Assembly (NCBI RefSeq): GCF_029193885.1
Contig: NZ_JARFVB010000002.1
Span: forward strand, 1-64,000
Origin: Flagellimonas yonaguniensis
GTDB taxonomy: Bacteria > Bacteroidota > Bacteroidia > Flavobacteriales > Flavobacteriaceae
Reading direction: 5' to 3'
DNA: 64,000 bases
In this document: positions 9,277 to 18,222 of the stretch, piece by piece
Layout: each line of letters begins with the position of its first letter
How positions within the stretch are numbered: position 1 is the first letter of the stretch
Position numbers and translations under genes: made by a program
The notes under the pieces: generated by a model
The model's database searches: none
The model's input: the letters and a program-made list of their open reading frames with translations, nothing else
Told to the model about the DNA's origin: nothing

Positions 9277-10230
9277 CTATTCGCTGAAAACCCCCATCTC
9301 CGCATACTTTTCCATGCGGGTTTTCACCAATTCTTTTGGGGATAACTTTTTGAGTTCCTCAAAATGGGAAGAAATTTTGTTAGCGACGGTTTCGAATGTT
9401 TTTTTCCTATTGGCATGTGCCCCACCAAGGGGTTCCTTAACAATCTCATCGACCAAACCTTGCTTTTTCATATCGGTAGCGGTCAATTTTAAGGATTCGG
9501 CAGCTTGTTCCTTGTATTCCCAACTCCTCCAAAGGATGGATGAACAGGATTCCGGGGAAATAACGGAGTACCATGTGTTTTCCAACATCAACACCTTATC
9601 TCCCACGCCAATGCCCAATGCACCTCCTGAAGCTCCCTCACCAATGATAATCACGATAATCGGTACTTTAAGGCGTGTCATTTCCAAAATATTTCGGGCA
9701 ATGGCCTCTCCCTGTCCACGTTCTTCTGCTTCGATACCTGGGTACGCACCCGGGGTATCCACAAAGCACACTACGGGAATCTTGAATTTTTCGGCAGACT
9801 TCATCAAACGAAGTGCTTTACGATAGCCTTCTGGGTTCGCCATACCGAAATTTCGGTACTGGCGTGTTTTGGTATTGTACCCTTTTTGCTGACCGATGAA
9901 CATATAGCTTTGGTCGCCGATTTTTCCCAATCCACCTACCATGGCCTTGTCATCCTTAACATTTCTGTCCCCGTGCAGCTCCAAAAAAGTGTCTCCACAG
10001 ATGGCATTGATGTAATCCATGGTATAAGGTCTGCTGGGGTGTCTCGACAATTGTACTTTTTGCCAAGCAGTAAGGTTTTTATAGATATCCTTGCGGGTCT
10101 GATCCAGTTTTTTCTCGATTTGCGAGCACGTTTCTGTAACGTCTACATCACTTTCTTCCCCAATTACCATACATTTTTGAAGTTGCTCTTCAAGTTCTTT
10201 GATGGGGAGTTCAAATTCTAGATATTCCAT
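9277..10230 (-). CDS. accA: acetyl-CoA carboxylase carboxyltransferase subunit alpha
   Basis: Forms the carboxyltransferase with AccD, moving CO2 from carboxybiotin to acetyl-CoA, the first step of fatty acid synthesis. 317 residues with landmarks [30 protein letters not shown] and the oxyanion region [16 protein letters not shown] -7 box TATATTTG lies at 10273-10266. Monocistronic by spacing. Confidence 0.96.
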   Translation of the reverse strand: MEYLEFELPIKELEEQLQKCMVIGEESDVDVTETCSQIEKKLDQTRKDIYKNLTAWQKVQLSRHPSRPYTMDYINAICGDTFLELHGDRNVKDDKAMVGGLGKIGDQSYMFIGQQKGYNTKTRQYRNFGMANPEGYRKALRLMKSAEKFKIPVVCFVDTPGAYPGIEAEERGQGEAIARNILEMTRLKVPIIVIIIGEGASGGALGIGVGDKVLMLENTWYSVISPESCSSILWRSWEYKEQAAESLKLTATDMKKQGLVDEIVKEPLGGAHANRKKTFETVANKISSHFEELKKLSPKELVKTRMEKYAEMGVFSE

Positions 10231-10344
10231 GGGAAGTCTTTTATTTTCACGAAAAACAATGGGGACAAATATATAACATTATGGCATACTCCCATGAAAT
10301 ATACAAGTCTTTTAACGTCAACAATATACGCTAATATCATTGAA

Positions 10345-11427
10345 TTATCGCTTGGCTTTCATCAACATGTAAACGGCAAAAACACCAAAAATAAGGTTGG
10401 GAATCACTACGGCAAGCAAAGGTGAGAATCCTGATTGCTCTGCCAAGGTCCCGAAAACTTTGTCAAAAAAGATATAGACGAAGGCCACTCCGATACCAAA
10501 GGCCAAATTGAGTCCCATACCTCCCCTTCGCTTTACGGAGGATACGGCCACCGCTATTACCGTAAGTATGAAGGCTGCTATGGGCAAGGCCCACCGTTTG
10601 TATTTTACCAGCACGTAGGCATTGATATTGGAGGCTCCTTTTTTACGCTGGTCCTCGATAAAATCGTTCAGTTCAAAAAGGTTCTTGGTCTCTGCCACAT
10701 AGGAAACCGGGGTAAGGTCATCTATCTGAAAGGGGAAAATGGTATCCAGCCTACTTTTTCCTTTGATATACTCTGTTTCGTTCCGAATCTCCCGCTTCTT
10801 ATAATTGGCCAATCGGTAAATACTGTCATCCTCCACCCACCGTATGTTACTGGCGGAGATTTTATATTCCAGTTTGCCAATGGAATCAAAATGTTCGTAA
10901 GTAAAGTTGTAGCCTATCTTCCGATTGGGATCAAAGCTGCTCACGTAGATATAGTCCCGTTCGTTCAATTGGTTAAAGATATTCTCCGTTACCCTGGTCT
11001 GTTTACCCTTTTTAAAGTATTTGTACTCAAACTCATTAAAACCGATACTGGCATGCGGCACAATGAACATTCCCATCATAAAAATAAGAATGGCCACCAT
11101 GGTCGCTCCCACAAAATAGGGCCGTAAAAACCGCCAAAACGATACACCCGAACTTAAAATGGCCACTATCTCGGTGTTACTGGCCAGTTTGGATGTAAAA
11201 AATATAATGGACAGAAAAAGGAAAATGGGCAGCAGAAGATTCCCGATTACCAAGGTAAAGTTTCCATAAAACACGATTACCTCAGCCAATGGGGCCTCAT
11301 TATCAATGATCTTCCCGATTTTTTCCGCCAAGTTGGCCATGATCCCGATAGGCACAAACAACAATAGCATCCCCATAAAGGTGATCAAGTAGCGTTTTAG
11401 AATATATCTATCGAGTATGGTAAACAT
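10345..11427 (-). CDS. LptF/LptG-family lipopolysaccharide export permease
   Basis: Inner-membrane permease of the YjgP/YjgQ family, which with LptB and LptC extracts LPS toward the outer membrane. 360 residues: about three N-terminal membrane helices (starting MFTILDRYILKRYLITF), a periplasmic beta-jellyroll in the middle, and about three C-terminal helices. It overlaps the tgt stop by one base, so the two are translationally coupled. LptF and LptG cannot be told apart here. Confidence 0.92.
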   Translation of the reverse strand: MFTILDRYILKRYLITFMGMLLLFVPIGIMANLAEKIGKIIDNEAPLAEVIVFYGNFTLVIGNLLLPIFLFLSIIFFTSKLASNTEIVAILSSGVSFWRFLRPYFVGATMVAILIFMMGMFIVPHASIGFNEFEYKYFKKGKQTRVTENIFNQLNERDYIYVSSFDPNRKIGYNFTYEHFDSIGKLEYKISASNIRWVEDDSIYRLANYKKREIRNETEYIKGKSRLDTIFPFQIDDLTPVSYVAETKNLFELNDFIEDQRKKGASNINAYVLVKYKRWALPIAAFILTVIAVAVSSVKRRGGMGLNLAFGIGVAFVYIFFDKVFGTLAEQSGFSPLLAVVIPNLIFGVFAVYMLMKAKR

Positions 11428-12557
11428 TATAGTCTTTTATCCATTTGGCTGACCATTTTGGTCTTCCACTCCAAAAAATCTCCGGCTAAAATACGTTCTC
11501 TAGCTGTACGCACCAACCATAAATAAAAACCTAGGTTGTGAATGGTGGCGATTTGCTTGCCCAAATACTCATTGGCGGCAAACAGATGTCGCAAATAGGC
11601 CTTGGAATATTCGGTATCAACAAAAGTGATACCCATCTCATCAATCGGGGAAAAATCGTTCTCCCATTTTTTGTTTTTGATGTTGATGGTCCCGTGTGCC
11701 GTAAACAACATTCCATTTCTAGCATTTCGGGTGGGCATCACACAATCGAACATATCCACGCCCAACGCTATGTTCTCCAATATATTGATTGGTGTGCCAA
11801 CGCCCATCAGATATCTTGGTTTGTCCTCTGGAAGAATATCGCAGACGAGTTCGGCCATTTCGTACATTTCCTCGGCAGGCTCTCCTACCGATAGCCCTCC
11901 AATGGCATTGCCCTCAGCCCCTACGGATGCTATGTATTCCGCGGATTGTTTTCTTAAATCTTTATAAGTGGACCCTTGCACTATGGGAAAAAAACTCTGG
12001 GAATACCCATATTTAAACGGAAGCTTTTCCAAATGATCGATGCATCGGTCCAACCATCTGTGGGTCATGTGCATGGAACGCTTGGCATACTGATAATCAC
12101 ATGGATACGGGGTGCACTCATCAAAAGCCATGATGATGTCCGCACCAATGGTTCGCTGTATCTCCATCACATTTTCTGGAGTGAAAACATGACGGGATCC
12201 ATCAATATGGGATTTGAATTTGACCCCCTCCTCTTTTATCTTTCTGTTATCTGACAGAGAATATACCTGATAACCACCGCTATCGGTCAAAATAGGTCGG
12301 TCCCAATTCATAAATCTATGAAGGCCGCCTGCCTCTTCGAGTATACCAGTTCCCGGCCTCAAGAAAAGATGATAGGTGTTTCCTAAAATAATATCGGGAT
12401 TTATTTCATCCTTCAATTCACGCTGGTGAACGCCCTTTACCGAAGCTACCGTGCCCACGGGCATGAATATCGGGGTCTGGATGGTACCGTTATCCGTCTT
12501 CAACTCCCCTGCCCTGGCCTTGCTTTTACTATCCTTTTGTATTAAGGTAAAATCCAA
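11427..12557 (-). CDS. tgt: tRNA-guanine(34) transglycosylase, TTG start
   Basis: Exchanges G34 for the queuosine precursor preQ1 in tRNAs for Asp, Asn, His and Tyr. 376 residues, with ILTDSGGYQVYSL holding the first catalytic Asp, the GGLSVGEP preQ1-binding loop and FDCVMPTRNARNG holding the nucleophile Asp. The frame has no ATG before the conserved N-terminus and a stop four codons upstream, so TTG at 12557 is the start. A -7 box TATATTTG at 12583-12576 gives a short leader. In Bacteria the Zn ligands are three Cys and one His; a full set is not obvious to me in the C-terminal part. Confidence 0.94.
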   Translation of the reverse strand: MDFTLIQKDSKSKARAGELKTDNGTIQTPIFMPVGTVASVKGVHQRELKDEINPDIILGNTYHLFLRPGTGILEEAGGLHRFMNWDRPILTDSGGYQVYSLSDNRKIKEEGVKFKSHIDGSRHVFTPENVMEIQRTIGADIIMAFDECTPYPCDYQYAKRSMHMTHRWLDRCIDHLEKLPFKYGYSQSFFPIVQGSTYKDLRKQSAEYIASVGAEGNAIGGLSVGEPAEEMYEMAELVCDILPEDKPRYLMGVGTPINILENIALGVDMFDCVMPTRNARNGMLFTAHGTINIKNKKWENDFSPIDEMGITFVDTEYSKAYLRHLFAANEYLGKQIATIHNLGFYLWLVRTARERILAGDFLEWKTKMVSQMDKRL

Positions 12558-12662
12558 TTGTTCGTTTTAGAACCGCAAATATAACTAACTCTGTTTCGTT
12601 GATCCTTAACAAAAAAATAAAGTTTCTGAGCGCAAGACATTTAATAAATGTAAATTCAACAC

Positions 12663-12693
12663 TTGTTTTCTACGAATAATGCGATTACATTTG
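12663..12693 (+). promoter_or_regulatory. promoter of the transketolase genes
   Basis: TTG at 12663-12665, a 20 bp spacer and TACATTTG at 12686-12693. The ATG is 20 nt downstream. Confidence 0.75.
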
Positions 12694-12713
12694 AAATCTA
12701 AATTATTGACACG

Positions 12714-13559
12714 ATGCCGAACACGCAAGAATTACAGGACCTGGTAGTACAGGTAAGAAGGGACATTTTACGAATGGTCCATAAGGTAAATTCGGGTCAC
12801 CCAGGGGGTTCTTTGGGCTGTACCGAGTTTTTTGTAGCACTCTACAACGAGGTAATGGATTTAAAGGAAGGGTTTGATATGGATGGAATCGGAGAAGATC
12901 TCTTTTTCCTATCCAACGGACATATTTCCCCCGTTTTTTACAGTGTTTTAGCCCGAAGAGGTTATTTCCCCGTGGAGGAGCTGAACACTTTTAGGCTAAT
13001 AGATTCCAGATTACAGGGACACCCAACCACCCACGAAGGTTTGCCAGGAGTACGCGTGGCATCAGGATCTTTGGGACAGGGAATGTCGGTTGCCATAGGA
13101 GCGGCACTTGCCAAAAAATTGAACGGTGACGACCATTTGGTATACAGTCTACACGGTGATGGGGAGTTACAGGAAGGTCAAAACTGGGAGGCCATTATGT
13201 ACGCTGCAGGTAACAAAGTAGATAATCTGATTGCTACTGTTGACCGCAATGGCCAACAGATTGATGGTGCCACCAAAGATGTTCTTCCTTTAGGCGATGT
13301 TGGTGAAAAATTTAAAGTATTTGGATGGGATGTTCTGGAAATTGAAAATGGAAACGACCTAGAACAAGTAATCGCTGGCTTAAAAGAAGCCAAGAGCAGA
13401 ACCGGAAAAGGTAAGCCGGTTTGTATTATCATGAAGACAGAAATGGGCAATGGCGTTGACTTTATGATGCACACCCACGCATGGCACGGTAAAGCTCCAA
13501 GTGATGAGCAATTAGCGACTGCATTGGAACAAAACCCAGAAACTTTAGGCGATTACTAA
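12714..13559 (+). CDS. transketolase, N-terminal (thiamine diphosphate) half
   Basis: First of two genes that together make one transketolase of the pentose phosphate pathway. 281 residues covering the ThDP pyrophosphate-binding domain: GHPGGSLG (about 23-30), GSLGQGMSVAIGAALA, and the GDGELQEGQNWEA metal/ThDP motif. The second half starts 17 bp downstream. Split transketolases are common in Bacteroidota and many other bacteria, so this is not a broken gene. Confidence 0.95.
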   Translation: MPNTQELQDLVVQVRRDILRMVHKVNSGHPGGSLGCTEFFVALYNEVMDLKEGFDMDGIGEDLFFLSNGHISPVFYSVLARRGYFPVEELNTFRLIDSRLQGHPTTHEGLPGVRVASGSLGQGMSVAIGAALAKKLNGDDHLVYSLHGDGELQEGQNWEAIMYAAGNKVDNLIATVDRNGQQIDGATKDVLPLGDVGEKFKVFGWDVLEIENGNDLEQVIAGLKEAKSRTGKGKPVCIIMKTEMGNGVDFMMHTHAWHGKAPSDEQLATALEQNPETLGDY

Positions 13560-13576
13560 TCATAGAAAAAGATACA

Positions 13577-14530
13577 ATGACTAAATATACAGATCAAGGA
13601 AAACAAGATACCCGAAGCGGATATGGCGCGGGAATGACAGAACTTGGAAGGACCAATCCAAATGTAGTGGCACTTTGTGCCGATTTGGTTGGTTCACTTA
13701 AGATTGACACTTTTATTAAGGAAAGCCCTGAACGCTTTTTTCAAACAGGCATTGCAGAAGCCAATATGATGGGCATTGCCGCAGGTTTGACCATTGGAGG
13801 GAAAATTCCATTTGCCTCTACTTTTGCCAACTTTGCGACTGGCCGTGTGTACGATCAAATCCGTCAGTCCATTGCATATTCCGATAAGAATGTAAAGATA
13901 TGTGCCTCACATGCAGGTTTGACCTTGGGTGAAGATGGTGCCACACACCAAATTCTAGAAGATATCGGATTGATGAAAATGTTGCCTGGAATGACGGTTA
14001 TCAATCCATGTGATTTTAACCAAACCAAAGCTGCCACCATTGCCATTGCCGAACACCATGGCCCGGTTTATTTACGTTTTGGACGACCCAAAGTGGCCAA
14101 CTTTACCCCTGTTGACCAAAAATTTGAAATCGGAAAAGCACTCATGCTCAACGAAGGTACGGATGTGACCATCATTGCCACAGGGCATTTGGTATGGGAA
14201 GCCCTATTAGCTGCCGAAAGTTTGGAAAACCAAGGAATTTCCGCTGAAGTAATCAATATTCACACCATTAAACCTTTGGATGACAAGGCCATTTTGGATT
14301 CGGTAAAGAAAACGGGGTGTGTGGTAACAGCTGAAGAGCACAATTATTTAGGTGGTCTTGGGGAAAGTGTTGCCCGTGTATTGGCGACCCATTACCCTAC
14401 CCCTCAAGAATTTGTGGCAACACAGGATACTTTTGGAGAAAGTGGAACGCCAGATCAACTTATGGAGAAGTACGGTTTGAACAATAAAGCCATAGAAGCA
14501 GCCGTTTTAAAAGTGTTGAAACGTAAATAG
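13577..14530 (+). CDS. transketolase, C-terminal (pyrimidine-binding) half
   Basis: 317 residues: the pyrimidine-binding domain with RFFQTGIAEANMMGIAAGL (the Glu activates ThDP), ATFANFATGRVYDQIRQ, and the C-terminal domain from about 190. It pairs with the preceding gene to form the active enzyme; both are read from the promoter at 12663. Confidence 0.95.
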   Translation: MTKYTDQGKQDTRSGYGAGMTELGRTNPNVVALCADLVGSLKIDTFIKESPERFFQTGIAEANMMGIAAGLTIGGKIPFASTFANFATGRVYDQIRQSIAYSDKNVKICASHAGLTLGEDGATHQILEDIGLMKMLPGMTVINPCDFNQTKAATIAIAEHHGPVYLRFGRPKVANFTPVDQKFEIGKALMLNEGTDVTIIATGHLVWEALLAAESLENQGISAEVINIHTIKPLDDKAILDSVKKTGCVVTAEEHNYLGGLGESVARVLATHYPTPQEFVATQDTFGESGTPDQLMEKYGLNNKAIEAAVLKVLKRK

Positions 14531-14580
14531 TTTCAGGTACCTTCTTGGGAGGTATCTCAACCTTTTAAAAGAACACTCTT

Positions 14581-15180
14581 ATGAAAAAAACTTTTCTAGT
14601 AGTAGCATTTGCCTTAATCGGTTCTGCTGCCATGGCACAAAGCGGCTCCGGATTTGGGGTCAAAGCTGGTTTATCGTACAACAAGAATGGGGATTTGGTC
14701 AACACCGTAACTGATGCCGTTGATGACCCTGAGGGCAAAGCTGGGTATCATTTTGGTTTTTGGGGCAAATTGGATTTCCCTAAAATCTATCTAAGACCTG
14801 AATTGGTATATTCCAAAACCAAGAGTTCGTACGATATCTCAGGGGACTCCCAAGATTACGATGTTTCCAAATTGGATATGCCCGTTCTTTTAGGATATAA
14901 ATTGATTGGCCCCTTGCATATTTTTGCGGGTCCAGCATTTCAGTATACGCTCAAGAACGATTTAGGCGATCTTGAGGTCGAAGATGTGAAAAATGATTTT
15001 ACTGTAGGTCTTAATGCCGGTGTTGGTGTCAACCTTGGCAGATTGGGATTGGACGTAAGATATGAAAGAGGTTTCTCTGAAAACGAAGCCGAATTTATCG
15101 ATACCAATGTCGCCAATGTTGAAGGAAGGATTGATTCAAGACCTTCCCAAGTTATTTTTGCGCTATCACTTAAATTATAA
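14581..15180 (+). CDS. small outer-membrane beta-barrel protein (porin family)
   Basis: 199 residues with a Sec signal peptide (MKKTFLVVAFALIGSAAMAQ) and alternating amphipathic strands ending in a C-terminal LSLKL, as in the outer-membrane beta-barrel family with GxKxGLSYN at the N-terminus. No substrate can be assigned. It lies 50 bp after the transketolase and ends at a shared terminator. Similar in type to the gene at 31270. Confidence 0.85.
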   Translation: MKKTFLVVAFALIGSAAMAQSGSGFGVKAGLSYNKNGDLVNTVTDAVDDPEGKAGYHFGFWGKLDFPKIYLRPELVYSKTKSSYDISGDSQDYDVSKLDMPVLLGYKLIGPLHIFAGPAFQYTLKNDLGDLEVEDVKNDFTVGLNAGVGVNLGRLGLDVRYERGFSENEAEFIDTNVANVEGRIDSRPSQVIFALSLKL

Positions 15181-15197
15181 TTTTATGGTTACCATAT

Positions 15198-15231
15198 AAA
15201 AAAGCCCCGCTGAAATCAGCGGGGCTTTTTT
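15198..15231. terminator. bidirectional intrinsic terminator
   Basis: A 16 bp perfect inverted repeat (AAAAAAGCCCCGCTGA at 15198-15213 with its complement at 15216-15231) flanked by A and T runs, so it can end transcription from both the porin gene and the convergent FKBP-like gene. Confidence 0.92.
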
Positions 15232-15249
15232 ATTTTAAGGTTTTCCTTC

Positions 15250-16203
15250 CTAGTTATCGGGATCTAAATAATCCGGAGTTCCATCACCATCGGCATCTGG
15301 ATAAGGAGAAATAATGTTGCCGTTATCATCGGATATCTCATTTCGAGTTGAAACTCCATCGCCATCATCATCAGCGTCCAAATAATTTGGCAATACTTGA
15401 CTATATAACCCTGTTTCGTCATCCGCATCGGTATTGTCATCTCCCAAGAATCCATTACCGTTCACATCCTCTTGAATGGAAGGAATCCCATCGTTATCGC
15501 TGTCCGTATCCCCAACAAACAGCCCCAATTCCACTTTAAAAAGTACCGGTGCATAGGTTCCTATCGAACTAATAGATCCATTGAACGCCGCCAACCCAGA
15601 GGGCATTACAATAATTCCAACGCCTCTATTTGATATCTGATATGTTCCGTCTGGGTTATCAATGATTTGGTCCGATGTTCCTGCACTCATATTGGAAATT
15701 CCATTGGCGTATCCTCGATAATAGCCAGACAGTACTTGCCATGTAAATTCTTGGTTCTCATCAAACAAAGTTCCATCCAATCCCAATCCTTGGTACCTGA
15801 CCAAAGTTGAATCAGCATAGGTTGGGCTTCCTCCTCCACCTTTCAATACTTCAATGTAATAATAAGTATGCGGCACATCCACTTCCCCTGCATCCAATCC
15901 CAAAAAGCTTGAAGACACATTAATGGTAAAGGCTTCAGCATCCTCCATCAAGGACTTTTTTTCTGCGTTTTCGCCAGCGATGGTATCAATAACTATTTTA
16001 TAGTCAAATCCTTCTGGTGGAGTATCAAAATCCTCATAATTGTAAAAGTGGGTATTCAAAAACTCCTGTATGGTTTTATCATCTTCCGGCGCTACATCAC
16101 TCAATAAGCTTGGTGGTGTAACATCGGTACCGTTATCATCATCACTGTTACAGGATACCAGTGCTAAAGCAAAACATATGAAAACTAAAATTCCGTACCT
16201 CAT
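15250..16203 (-). CDS. FKBP-type lipoprotein with calcium-binding tail
   Basis: 317-residue lipoprotein (lipobox ending LVSCNSD; Cys near residue 18). Residues about 140-225 resemble an FKBP peptidyl-prolyl isomerase (YADSTLVRYQGLGLDGTLFD ... IIVMPSGLAAF). The C-terminal 85 residues are Asp-rich DxDxDG repeats (DTDSDNDGIPS, DADDDGDGVSTRNE, DADGDGTPDYLDPDN) like thrombospondin type 3 calcium sites. The Met at 16203 is the ATG; an upstream TTG adds one residue. Likely envelope-located protein folding; activity untested. Confidence 0.85.
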   Translation of the reverse strand: MRYGILVFICFALALVSCNSDDDNGTDVTPPSLLSDVAPEDDKTIQEFLNTHFYNYEDFDTPPEGFDYKIVIDTIAGENAEKKSLMEDAEAFTINVSSSFLGLDAGEVDVPHTYYYIEVLKGGGGSPTYADSTLVRYQGLGLDGTLFDENQEFTWQVLSGYYRGYANGISNMSAGTSDQIIDNPDGTYQISNRGVGIIVMPSGLAAFNGSISSIGTYAPVLFKVELGLFVGDTDSDNDGIPSIQEDVNGNGFLGDDNTDADDETGLYSQVLPNYLDADDDGDGVSTRNEISDDNGNIISPYPDADGDGTPDYLDPDN

Positions 16204-16281
16204 CAAGTCTGTTATTTAGGCGCGCAAGATACAATTTTCCATTATTTTTGTTCCGTCCATTAACAAAGATTTGCGAAGACC

Positions 16282-16653
16282 ATGCGAATAGACAAGTACC
16301 TTTGGTGCACCAGATACTTTAAAACAAGAAGCATAGCGTCCAATGCCGTAAAGAAAGGACATGTGAAAGTGAACGGGGATGCCGTAAAGCCTTCCCGCGA
16401 TGTGTATCCCATGGACAAAATCGTTGTCCGAAAAAACCAGATTGATTATCAACTTACGGTTTTGGATGTTCCTGAAAGCCGGGTTGGAGCCAAATTGGTG
16501 GATATTTACCGTAAAGACACCACACCCAAGGAAGCCTTTGAACACAATGAACTACTCCAGTATGCCAAAAAACATTACCGGAAAAAAGGCTTGGGTCGCC
16601 CCACAAAAAAAGACCGACGGGATTTAGACGATTTTTTGGACGAATCGGAATAA
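16282..16653 (+). CDS. S4-domain RNA-binding protein (Hsp15-like)
   Basis: 123 residues. An S4 domain fills about 1-65 (MRIDKYLWCTRYFKTRS ... VNGDAVKPSRDV), followed by a basic tail (KKHYRKKGLGRPTKKDRRD). E. coli Hsp15 (HslR) rescues stalled 50S subunits carrying nascent chains; the same role is plausible. A -7 box TATTTTTG at 16243-16250 lies upstream. Confidence 0.87.
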   Translation: MRIDKYLWCTRYFKTRSIASNAVKKGHVKVNGDAVKPSRDVYPMDKIVVRKNQIDYQLTVLDVPESRVGAKLVDIYRKDTTPKEAFEHNELLQYAKKHYRKKGLGRPTKKDRRDLDDFLDESE

Positions 16654-16689
16654 ACCGTTTTTATATCTTTGAATCAACTATCAAGTACT

Positions 16690-17187
16690 ATGATTAACCG
16701 TATTCTTACCCACGATCAAATTCAACACATCACAAAGCGTATCGCTTACCAAATCTATGAGACCAATGTAGATGAAAAGGAAATCGTGGTAGCTGGAATC
16801 AACGGTGGCGGAGAAAGTTTTGCCAAAAAAATAATCGCTGTCCTCAAAAAAATAACCGATGCCAAAATTATTTTGTGCACGGTTGATATGGATAAAAAGA
16901 ATCCTTTGGAAAGCGGAGTGAAAACTTCCCTGTCCCAAGAGGAGTACACCAACAAATCCATTGTGCTGGTGGATGATGTATTGAATTCGGGCACAACATT
17001 GATCTATGGTACCCACCACTTTCTAAAAACCCCCATAAAACAATTGAAAACGGCAGTACTGGTCAATAGGAATCACAAAAAGTATCCCATTAAGGCTGAT
17101 TTCAAGGGCATTTCGCTCTCTACATCCCTTAACGAGCATATCAAGGTGGTTTTTGAGCCCAAGAACAATGCCGTCTACCTAGAGTAG
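16690..17187 (+). CDS. phosphoribosyltransferase family protein
   Basis: 165 residues with the PRPP-binding motif SIVLVDDVLNSGTTLIYG (about 97-114), so a type I phosphoribosyltransferase related to PyrR/hypoxanthine PRT; the base used is unclear. I start at ATG 16690. An in-frame TTG at 16669 is part of the -7 box TATCTTTG (16664-16671) and would precede the transcript. It overlaps the convergent shikimate kinase gene by 9 bp at the 3' ends. Confidence 0.85.
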   Translation: MINRILTHDQIQHITKRIAYQIYETNVDEKEIVVAGINGGGESFAKKIIAVLKKITDAKIILCTVDMDKKNPLESGVKTSLSQEEYTNKSIVLVDDVLNSGTTLIYGTHHFLKTPIKQLKTAVLVNRNHKKYPIKADFKGISLSTSLNEHIKVVFEPKNNAVYLE

Positions 17188-17691
17188 CTCTTTTATATTC
17201 TCAGTTACGGTTTCGGCATTTGCATCATTACAATCCAATATATGTTTGGCCTGTAGATAATATGGTCTGCGCTCAAAAAGATGCTTGCCTATAAATTCAG
17301 GGAGTTCCTCATCAGAAATATTCCTGACCAAGGGACGGTCTTCTTTTTCTTTTGAAATTCTATCCACCAATTTTGGAATACTCAAATTAAGATAGACCGA
17401 ATGCTCGGATTGTTTTAAAATCGTATCCATATTGTTTCCATAGCATGGGGTTCCGCCACCTGTTGAAAGTACAATGGACTCGTCCTTTTCCAAAACTTCC
17501 TTTAGCATTTGATGCTCCAATTTTCTAAAAAATATTTCTCCTTTTTCAGAAAAAATATCTTTGATGGATTTTTTTTGATCATGCTCGATATATTCATCCA
17601 AATCGATAAACTCCATCCCTAATTGTCTGGCCAACAATCGTCCAACTGTGGACTTTCCACTTGCCATATATCCCAGTAATACAACTTTCAT
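17179..17691 (-). CDS. aroK: shikimate kinase
   Basis: Phosphorylates shikimate at the 3-OH in the chorismate pathway. 170 residues, normal length. Walker A GYMASGKSTVGR (about 7-18), shikimate-binding FIDLDEYIE and STGGGTPCY, and the LID region near RPLVRN. Monocistronic; convergent with the phosphoribosyltransferase. Confidence 0.95.
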   Translation of the reverse strand: MKVVLLGYMASGKSTVGRLLARQLGMEFIDLDEYIEHDQKKSIKDIFSEKGEIFFRKLEHQMLKEVLEKDESIVLSTGGGTPCYGNNMDTILKQSEHSVYLNLSIPKLVDRISKEKEDRPLVRNISDEELPEFIGKHLFERRPYYLQAKHILDCNDANAETVTENIKELL

Positions 17692-17744
17692 CTTCTAGAA
17701 TTTTATGCGATTTCAAAAAAACACAAATTTATCCATAATTCACC

Positions 17745-17774
17745 TTGCAAAATAGATTATTGATGTTATATTTG
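17745..17774 (+). promoter_or_regulatory. promoter of tRNA-Lys
   Basis: TTG at 17745-17747, a 19 bp spacer and TATATTTG at 17767-17774, followed by CACCCGCTTAGCC. The same start-site sequence follows promoter P1 at the left edge of the window. Confidence 0.8.
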
Positions 17775-17809
17775 CACCCGCTTAGCCAAACAGCTAGGCA
17801 CAACTTGAA

Positions 17810-17882
17810 GACCTGATAGCTCAGTTGGTAGAGCATCTCCCTTTTAAGGAGAGGGTCCTGGGTTCGAGCCCCAGTCAGGTCA
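17810..17882 (+). tRNA. tRNA-Lys (anticodon TTT)
   Basis: A 73-nt cloverleaf: acceptor GACCTGA/TCAGGTC with discriminator A, D arm GCTC...GAGC, anticodon arm TCTCC-CTTTTAA-GGAGA giving anticodon TTT, variable loop of five, and T arm CTGGG-TTCGAGC-CCCAG. CCA is not encoded. It is a single-gene unit with its own promoter and terminator. Confidence 0.97.
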
Positions 17883-17904
17883 CTTTTAAGAAACCATAAA
17901 ATAG

Positions 17905-17946
17905 CAAAATCCTGTAAATCAATTGATTTACAGGATTTTGTGTTTT
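17905..17946 (+). terminator. terminator of tRNA-Lys (36-bp palindrome)
   Basis: A perfect palindrome spans 17905-17940 (each arm CAAAATCCTGTAAATCAA) and is followed by TGTTTTTT. Stem strength and the T run fit an intrinsic terminator. Confidence 0.85.
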
Positions 17947-18222
17947 TTGACCTATCATTGAATTTGATAGAAAATGGTTTAAAAGAGTTCACACAAAGAA
18001 ATATCCCTAAAGTTGGAGTATTCTCCCCAACTGCAAACGAGACTCTTCATGATTCCAGAGAATGAGGATTTATTTACTTGATGATTTGGATTCCGTTGTT
18101 GTAATTGTCAATCTAGGAACAAGAAAGGTCCAAGTGGATAAAACACCTGAACCTCTGTTCTCTTTACTTTCAAAAATTATCAGTACTATTTTCGCTTCTT
18201 TGGTAGGAGCGAAAAAATTGGA
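17947..18222. other. non-coding stretch after tRNA-Lys
   Basis: About 275 bp between the tRNA terminator and the stop of the leftward phosphatase gene. A short open frame from 18062 has no recognisable features. I see no integrase, attachment-site repeat of the tRNA 3' end, or gene remnant I could name. Confidence 0.5.

Noticed and set aside
12714-14530. Frameshifted transketolase pseudogene
   Set aside because: The two halves are full-domain genes with their own starts and a spacer; split transketolase is normal in this phylum.
17729-17992. Open frame on the minus strand across tRNA-Lys
   Set aside because: It is the antisense of the tRNA (the familiar TGARTQDPLLKREMLYQLSY-type artefact) and includes the terminator palindrome; not a gene.
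17810-18222. tRNA-Lys as an integration site for a mobile element
   Set aside because: No repeat of the tRNA 3' end, integrase or foreign genes found nearby.
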